Shown in pieces: positions 59,271-64,000 of a stretch of DNA of 64,000 nt. The stretch comes from Lacinutrix sp. Bg11-31 (GTDB lineage Bacteria; Bacteroidota; Bacteroidia; Flavobacteriales; Flavobacteriaceae), in assembly GCF_002831665.1 (NCBI RefSeq), contig NZ_CP025118.1, forward strand, positions 62,001-126,000, read 5' to 3'. The position numbers and the translations under genes are program-made. The notes under the pieces are model-generated. The model worked only from the letters and a program-made list of their open reading frames with translations, searched no databases and was not told where the DNA came from. Numbering within the stretch: the stretch's first letter is position 1; each line of letters starts with the position of its first letter.

Positions 59271-60461
59271 ATGAATTTACACGAATATCAAGGAAAAGAA
59301 TTATTAAGCAGCTTTGGCGTACGTATTCAACGTGGTATTGTTGCTCAAAATGCTGATGAAGCAGTAGCTGCAGCAAAAAAATTAACCGAAGATACTGGAA
59401 CAGGTTGGCACGTAATAAAAGCACAGGTTCACGCAGGTGGTCGTGGTAAAGGTGGTGGTGTTAAGTTGGCTAAAAACTTAGACGAAGTTAAATCTATCGC
59501 TGGAGATATTATAGGAATGGATTTGGTAACACCTCAAACTTCGGCAGAAGGAAAGCGTGTACACCAAGTTTTAGTATGTGAGGATGTATATTATCCTGGA
59601 GATTCTGAGCCAGAAGAATATTATATGTCTGTTTTATTAAACAGAGGAACTGGGCGTAACATGATTATGTATTCTACAGAAGGTGGAATGGATATTGAAA
59701 CAGTTGCAGAAGAGACTCCACATTTAATTTTTAACGAAGAAATAGATCCTGCAACAGGAATTTTACCTTTTCAAGCACGTAAAATTGCTTTTAACTTAGG
59801 TTTATCTGGAGCAGCTTTTAAAGACATGACAAAATTTGTAACGTCTTTATATACAGCTTACGTAAAATCGGATTCTGCTTTATTTGAAATCAATCCTGTT
59901 TTAAAAACAAGTGACGATAAAATAATGGCTGTAGATGCTAAAGTAACTTTAGATGCTAGTGCATTATATAGACATAAAGATTTAGCAGCAATGCGCGATT
60001 TACGTGAAGAAAACGCAATTGAAGTAGAAGCAGGTGAGCAAGGACTTAACTATGTAGACCTTGACGGAAACGTAGGTTGTATGGTAAATGGTGCTGGTTT
60101 AGCAATGGCAACTATGGATTTAATTAAGCAAGCAGGTGGTGAGCCAGCTAACTTTTTAGATGTTGGTGGTACTGCAGATGCTGCAAGAGTAGAAATTGCA
60201 TTCGAGCTTATTTTAAGAGATCCAGCTGTAAAAGCTATTTTAATTAACATTTTTGGTGGTATCGTGCGTTGCGATCGTGTTGCTCAAGGTGTAATTGATG
60301 CTTATAAAAACATGGGTAACATTAGCGTGCCAATTATTGTACGTTTACAAGGTACTAATGCAGATATTGCTAAAAAATTAATTGATGATTCTGGACTTGA
60401 TGTAATGAGTGCTACAGAATTTCAAGAAGCAGCAGATAAAGTACAAGCTGTATTAGCATAA
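59271..60461 (+). CDS. sucC: Succinate-CoA ligase, ADP-forming, beta subunit
   Basis: The 396-residue protein is full-length Suc[18 protein letters not shown] is the conserved start; the ATP-grasp domain has [20 protein letters not shown] near residues 45-65 and [10 protein letters not shown] with the metal-binding E-x-N. The C-terminal ligase domain shows [27 protein letters not shown] and [14 protein letters not shown]. It makes succinyl-CoA or ATP in the TCA cycle and supplies succinyl-CoA to DapD. sucD is not adjacent, which is common in flavobacteria. The gene has its own promoter and terminator. Confidence 0.97.
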   Translation: MNLHEYQGKELLSSFGVRIQRGIVAQNADEAVAAAKKLTEDTGTGWHVIKAQVHAGGRGKGGGVKLAKNLDEVKSIAGDIIGMDLVTPQTSAEGKRVHQVLVCEDVYYPGDSEPEEYYMSVLLNRGTGRNMIMYSTEGGMDIETVAEETPHLIFNEEIDPATGILPFQARKIAFNLGLSGAAFKDMTKFVTSLYTAYVKSDSALFEINPVLKTSDDKIMAVDAKVTLDASALYRHKDLAAMRDLREENAIEVEAGEQGLNYVDLDGNVGCMVNGAGLAMATMDLIKQAGGEPANFLDVGGTADAARVEIAFELILRDPAVKAILINIFGGIVRCDRVAQGVIDAYKNMGNISVPIIVRLQGTNADIAKKLIDDSGLDVMSATEFQEAADKVQAVLA

Positions 60462-60532
60462 ATATATTTACTATAAGGTTCTTGTATCGAGTTAAGTTCA
60501 ATACCTAACTTTTATAAATATTACATAAAACA

Positions 60533-60567
60533 AGAAAGAGCAACGTTAATCGTTGCTCTTTCTTTTT
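60533..60567. terminator. Bidirectional terminator overlapping the end of the DUF1456 gene
   Basis: AAAGAGCAACG and CGTTGCTCTTT flank TTAAT, with T-run TCTTTTT behind. It ends sucC; its right arm lies inside the last codons of the convergent DUF1456 gene, including the stop in the loop region. Confidence 0.88.
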
Positions 60568-60869
60568 GGTTTATTAAAATTCTTCTTATTACTTAAAGGA
60601 TTAGGTTTTACTTTCCTTGCAGCTTCTTTTTTAGGTTCCTCACCTTTCTTTGGCATTGGTCCACGAAGATGAATAATCAATCCATTTAGAAAATTTCTTA
60701 ATATTTGATCACCACATTCTACATAATTAGGGTGGTCTTCTTTTCTAAAAAAAGCACTTAGCTCTGTTTTAGCAATTCTAAAATCTACTAAATCTAATAT
60801 TGCAATAATATCAGTATCTCTTAGTTTGTGCGCAACTCTTAGCTTTTTTAAGATATCATTATTTGTCAT
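60546..60869 (-). CDS. DUF1456 family protein (YehS-like, single repeat)
   Basis: The 107-residue protein has one complete DUF1456 module: NNDILKKLRVAHKLRDTDIIAILDLV, then ELSAFFRKEDHPNYVECGDQILRNFLNGLI. E. coli YehS has two such modules; this one has a single module and a basic, Lys/Asn-rich tail (RKVKPNPLSNKKNFNKPKRK) that may contact nucleic acid. The function of the family is unknown. The last codons are shared with the terminator of sucC. Confidence 0.88.
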   Translation of the reverse strand: MTNNDILKKLRVAHKLRDTDIIAILDLVDFRIAKTELSAFFRKEDHPNYVECGDQILRNFLNGLIIHLRGPMPKKGEEPKKEAARKVKPNPLSNKKNFNKPKRKSND

Positions 60870-61051
60870 GCTGTAATGTGTTTATAATTAGTGTTTTAAA
60901 TGCTGTTTTGTGCGTTTTATTCTTTAGATAATTGATAAACAGCGTTTAAAATCGGTGTAAAACTACTCATTTTTCGACAAGCTACGTACTTTCTACGATT
61001 ATAAATTGCCATTATTATGTAATTTTATAAAAAGAAAAATTATTCCTTATT

Positions 61052-61453
61052 ATGCCTAACAAAGTCGAAAAACTAAGTTTGCTGTCTGAAATGATAGCGT
61101 TTGCTAAAGCAGATAAAAACTTAAAGAGATTAGAGTATAACTTCCTCTTAGGTATCTCTAAACAATTAAATGTTTCTCGAGAAGATTTCGACTATTTAAT
61201 TGAGCACCCTATAAATTATGAGAACCTTAAATCTCATAGCGAACGTATAGTACAGTTTCATCGTCTAGTTTTATTAACACATATAGATAAAGAGCGTACA
61301 CGTAGTGAAGAAGTAAAATTATATAATTATGGTTTACGAATGGGATTAAATCATGAGTCCATTACAAAAGTATTGTATTTAATGGATGGTTTCCCAAATA
61401 TGATGGTTCCTGCAGAAGTTTTAATCGATATTTTTAAGGTACAGTATAATTAA
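61052..61453 (+). CDS. TerB-like helical protein
   Basis: The 133-residue all-helical protein resembles the TerB-like superfamily. KLSLLSEMIAFAKADKNLKRLEYNFLLGISKQLNV begins the helical bundle with the usual conserved acidic and basic positions. FHRLVLLTHIDKERTRSEEVKLYNYGLRMGL follows the metal-site region, and a C-terminal helix ends ILIDIFKVQYN. TerB folds bind divalent metal ions in tellurite-resistance and stress systems; many stand-alone members are uncharacterised. No ter operon is present. Transcribed alone. Confidence 0.72.
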   Translation: MPNKVEKLSLLSEMIAFAKADKNLKRLEYNFLLGISKQLNVSREDFDYLIEHPINYENLKSHSERIVQFHRLVLLTHIDKERTRSEEVKLYNYGLRMGLNHESITKVLYLMDGFPNMMVPAEVLIDIFKVQYN

Positions 61454-61508
61454 GTGAAACTCTAAATTGAAAAGCCTTTTGGTGCATTCAATTTAGCTAG
61501 TTGAACTT

Positions 61509-61533
61509 ATTCCTGCGAAGGCAGGAATCTCAT
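61509..61533. repeat. Small TTCCTGC hairpin unit
   Basis: ATTCCTGC-GAAG-GCAGGAAT followed by CTCATG is a short perfect inverted repeat, the best preserved of the three such units in the window. It lies between the TerB-like gene and cassette C. Confidence 0.7.
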
Positions 61534-61574
61534 GTTTTAAGAGCCTTTTATAACTTGACTTTTTCATTTTTTTT

Positions 61575-61640
61575 CGCTAACTTCGATTATCGTCTGATAT
61601 AAAACATTAAAACAATTTTATATCAACGAAACATTATGAG
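61575..61640 (+). repeat. Upstream folded site of cassette C
   Basis: GCTAACTTCG, the stem TGATATAAAA/TTTTATATCA around a short loop, and CAACGAAACATTA are shared with the site of cassette A over most of 65 bases. The two differ mainly in the outer arm (ATTATC instead of TTTAAC) and in the bases after CATTA. Confidence 0.75.
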
Positions 61641-61679
61641 CAATTAGTGTATTTAAAAAAAACATTCCCTTGAAATAGA

Positions 61680-62714
61680 ATGACAAAAAAACAAACAAAA
61701 CGAATACTCAGAATAGTATTTATTATTGCAAGTATATTTTCTTTGTGGTTCGTACCATGGATTTTGGTAAAAGCTTGGATATTACCACTACCTGATACTG
61801 TTGAAGAACAAGTAAATAGGGCAATTGATTATGGGTTTGATGGAATGATTGTTTATGTAGACGAAGCAGGTAAACCGCCAGCATTTTATACAAGTGGTTG
61901 GAAAGACCGAAAAAACAAAATACCTACCGACTCTCAAGCCTTATTCAATATTGGCAGTATCAGCAAGCTATATGTCGCTGTTGCTATCACAAAATTAGTA
62001 AAAGACAAACATTTATCTTTAGATAAAACGCTGGCTGATTACTTTCCAGAACTTGTGGGTAGAATTGAAAATGCAGAAAAAATTACTCTGAGGTTGATGA
62101 TAAAACATCGGAGTGGTATACCAAATTATACAGATTATGGTTATTGGGATAATCCACCGAAAAGTCATAAAGAAACCCTTGAATTGGCACTTGATTTGCC
62201 AGCCAATTTTAAGCCAGGTGAAGATTATGGTTATTCAAACACGAATTATTTATTGCTTCGGAAACTCATGGACAAGGTCTTAGGTTATAGCCGTAACCAA
62301 TATATTAAGGAGAAAATTTTGACACCACTCGAGCTAAACAATACATTCAATTCCCTTAATGAAGTAAATATAGACGATATTATGAGTGGATATCATGTTG
62401 GCTATGAATCCGATTTAAAAACGGAATATGGTGGAATGTTTGCTACAGCAGAAGATGTTGGCATTTTTTTAAGAGCACTAAACGATGGTTCAGTGTTTGA
62501 TGAAGGCGAACAAGAAATCTATTCTTCGATTTATGTGTACAAACATTCGGGGTGGGTTCTTGGATATCAGAGTTTTTCCGAATATTATGAAGATATTGAT
62601 ACTGTTGTTGTTCAGTTTAATAACACAACCGACTCTAAACTATATATGTGGAATTTGGCAGAAATAGTATATACCCGAATAGTAAAAATAATTAGAAATA
62701 AAAAAATCTCATAA
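61680..62714 (+). CDS. Beta-lactamase-fold serine hydrolase (cassette C cargo)
   Basis: The 344-residue protein has an N-terminal membrane anchor (IVFIIASIFSLWFVPWILV) and a class C beta-lactamase/DD-peptidase-like domain. The S-x-x-K motif is S93-ISK96 in FNIGSISKLYV, the Y-x-N motif is in DYGYSNTNY, and the third motif is HSG (YKHSGWVLGY) instead of KTG. Members include esterases, D-amino peptidases and PBP4-like proteins; beta-lactamase activity is not implied. It is a single gene between two attC-like sites and has no relation to its chromosomal neighbours. Confidence 0.88.
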   Translation: MTKKQTKRILRIVFIIASIFSLWFVPWILVKAWILPLPDTVEEQVNRAIDYGFDGMIVYVDEAGKPPAFYTSGWKDRKNKIPTDSQALFNIGSISKLYVAVAITKLVKDKHLSLDKTLADYFPELVGRIENAEKITLRLMIKHRSGIPNYTDYGYWDNPPKSHKETLELALDLPANFKPGEDYGYSNTNYLLLRKLMDKVLGYSRNQYIKEKILTPLELNNTFNSLNEVNIDDIMSGYHVGYESDLKTEYGGMFATAEDVGIFLRALNDGSVFDEGEQEIYSSIYVYKHSGWVLGYQSFSEYYEDIDTVVVQFNNTTDSKLYMWNLAEIVYTRIVKIIRNKKIS

Positions 62715-62908
62715 CAACGTGTGTAAAACATAGCTAATAAGAGTTTGACCCATAGGTACGTGTATATTTACAAAGACCGCCAAATTTTTAAATTTGGCTT
62801 TTAAGATTGATAAGTTAAAAACAAAATATAAAAATTCGGCTCTGTGTTAACCCGAAAAGTTAGTGTCTTTTTACGAGCTACGTTTCATACACGAACACGA
62901 TAATCGAA
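62708..62908 (+). repeat. Downstream folded site of cassette C (about 200 bp)
   Basis: Arms CGTGTGTAAAACATAGCT and AGCTACGTTTCATACACG pair at 15 of 18 positions (the rest are mainly G-T or A-C). They enclose about 140 bases with a nested hairpin (GCCAAATT/AAATTTGGC). Longer than the sites of A and B, but with the same placement and with an outer arm that matches the upstream site of the same cassette. Confidence 0.65.
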
Positions 62909-62925
62909 CCTCTACCAAAAACATA

Positions 62926-64000
62926 CTATTTCAAAGTTTCTAACTTCCCTTGATAACTTTTAATTTCGTCACGTAATTTTGCAGCAACAATAAAATCTAA
63001 AGCTTTTGCTGCTTGCTCCATAACTTTACGTTTTTCACGTATTTTCTTTTCTAATTCACCTTTAGTTAAATATTCGCTTTCTGGTTCTGCAGCACGTGCA
63101 GCTTCCAATTCGTAGCTATAAGTACTTACAGAGTTTTTACCTAAAGCACTATCTAAACTTTTGTTTAGGGCTTTTGGTACCATGTTATTTTCTGTATTGT
63201 AAGCTATTTGTTTTTCGCGTCTATATTCGGTTTCATCAATAGTTTTCTGCATACTTTTGGTAATCTTATCTGCATACATAATGGCTTTACCATTTAAGTT
63301 TCTTGCAGCTCTACCAACGGTTTGTGTTAATGATCTTGCCGAACGTAAAAAGCCTTCTTTATCTGCATCTAAAATAGCAACTAAAGACACTTCTGGTAAA
63401 TCTAAACCTTCACGCAATAAGTTTACACCAACCAAAACATCGTAAATACCTTTACGTAAATCTTGCATAATTTGTACGCGCTCTAAAGTATCTACATCAC
63501 TATGTATGTAATTAACACGAATAGAAATTCGGCTTAAATATTTGGTTAATTCTTCGGCCATACGTTTGGTTAACGTGGTAACTAAAGTACGTTCGTCTTT
63601 CTCGATACGTTGTTGTATTTCTTCAATTAAATCATCTATCTGGTTTAAGCTTGGTCGTACTTCAATAATAGGATCTAGTAAACCTGTTGGTCTAATAACT
63701 TGCTCTACATAAACACCATCGGTTTTTTGAAGCTCGTAATCTGCAGGCGTTGCACTTACGTACAATACTTGGTTTTGCAAAGATTCAAACTCTTCAAATT
63801 TTAAAGGCCTATTATCCATTGCAGCAGGTAATCTAAAACCATAATCGACTAGGTTTACTTTTCGGCTGTAATCACCTCCATACATAGCATGCACTTGTGA
63901 GATCGTTACATGACTTTCGTCTACAACCATTAAATAATCGTCTGGAAAATAATCTAATAAGCAGAAAGGTCGTGTGCCTGGCATTCTACCATCAAGGTAG
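62926..64000 (-). CDS. uvrB: UvrABC excinuclease subunit B, C-terminal part
   Basis: The visible 358 codons run off the right edge of the window; the true start lies beyond, and the internal Met in the GRMPGTRPF region is not a start. The protein shows [28 protein letters not shown], the helicase motif [33 protein letters not shown] and TVGRAARN, and ends with the UvrB/UvrC interaction motif ([24 protein letters not shown]). UvrB loads on DNA with UvrA and recruits UvrC for nucleotide excision repair. Confidence 0.97.
   Translation of the reverse strand, partial: YLDGRMPGTRPFCLLDYFPDDYLMVVDESHVTISQVHAMYGGDYSRKVNLVDYGFRLPAAMDNRPLKFEEFESLQNQVLYVSATPADYELQKTDGVYVEQVIRPTGLLDPIIEVRPSLNQIDDLIEEIQQRIEKDERTLVTTLTKRMAEELTKYLSRISIRVNYIHSDVDTLERVQIMQDLRKGIYDVLVGVNLLREGLDLPEVSLVAILDADKEGFLRSARSLTQTVGRAARNLNGKAIMYADKITKSMQKTIDETEYRREKQIAYNTENNMVPKALNKSLDSALGKNSVSTYSYELEAARAAEPESEYLTKGELEKKIREKRKVMEQAAKALDFIVAAKLRDEIKSYQGKLETLK

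Larger units (their letters stand above)
61575..62908 (+). mobile_element. Cassette-like element C (serine hydrolase gene between two folded sites)
   Basis: The plan is as in A and B but in the opposite orientation. The gene-proximal arms are TTATGAG and CTCATAA (perfect 7-bp inverted pair), the outer arms TTCGATTATCGT and ACGATAATCGAA (perfect 12-bp inverted pair). The upstream site is nearly the same as that of A, whereas the arms differ and still pair. The stop codon of the cargo lies in the gene-proximal arm. Confidence 0.58.

Noticed and set aside
1..64000. tRNA or rRNA genes
   Set aside because: No T-arm GTTCGAATCC-like box with matching acceptor stems or rRNA-like sequence was noticed on either strand by eye.

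Overview
This AT-rich 64-kb window is chromosomal DNA of a member of the Bacteroidota, most likely a marine Flavobacteriaceae. Supporting signs are many promoters of the Bacteroidota -7 type (TAnnTTTG) with short leaders and little Shine-Dalgarno, SusD-type and DUF4920/DUF5606/DUF5672/DUF6268 families, a flavobacterial short-zinc-finger DnaJ, a GldL-type 'FKIMHWP' membrane motif, and lysine synthesis by the succinylase route (dapD, lysA). No rRNA, tRNA, CRISPR array, transposase or integrase was seen. Both ends cut genes: the start of heme A synthase at the left and the C-terminal part of uvrB at the right.

Layout. 1-2.6 kb: heme A synthase start, a GNAT enzyme and two tRNA genes (CCA-adding enzyme, threonylcarbamoyl-AMP synthase). 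2.7-14.7 kb: a surface-polysaccharide/LPS core block of 13 genes on both strands (GT4, several GT2, GT9 heptosyltransferase-like, DegT aminotransferase plus PglD-like acetyltransferase, polysaccharide deacetylase, Kdo-kinase-like protein). 14.9-18.5 kb: dapD, ruvX, def, DUF5606 and mazG, the last followed by a 67-bp tandem repeat of its own 3' end and terminator. 18.6-31.9 kb: an X-Pro peptidase, a hybrid histidine kinase, a three-gene amidoligase operon (RLAN/RimK-type ATP-grasp, GCS2-like ligase, N-formylglutamate amidohydrolase), a PadR operon and two genes that look like inserted cassettes. 32-46 kb: pyruvate carboxylase, ilvE, small lipoproteins, mnmD, an epimerase, an outer-membrane porin, YceI, grpE-dnaJ. 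46-57 kb: an operon of ABC exporter, MscS and sigma-54 regulator, then PPK2, an M28 peptidase and an orphan SusD. 57-64 kb: lysA, sucC, small proteins, a third cassette (serine hydrolase) and uvrB.

The most striking observation is a family of three single-gene cassettes (about 20.6-21.4, 27.5-29.5 and 61.6-62.9 kb). Each gene sits between two hairpin-forming sites of related sequence. In each case the short arm just before the gene is complementary to the arm just after it, and the outer arm of the upstream site is complementary to the outer arm of the downstream site. The arm sequences differ between loci, but the pairing is kept. This is the geometry expected if a circular cassette carrying a folded attC-like site inserted within the 3' arm of a resident folded site, as in integrons, yet the sites match the integron core consensus only partly and no integrase is nearby. 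One cassette carries a nuclease-like protein, one a small membrane protein and one a beta-lactamase-fold hydrolase. A second dispersed structured element of about 88 bp (two copies) shows compensatory changes in its stems. Other non-coding signals include a perfect 25-bp palindrome upstream of padR, a candidate small RNA with two identical hexaloops, a TCAGTAA heptamer array ending in a 15-bp hairpin, and two recurrent terminator modules.
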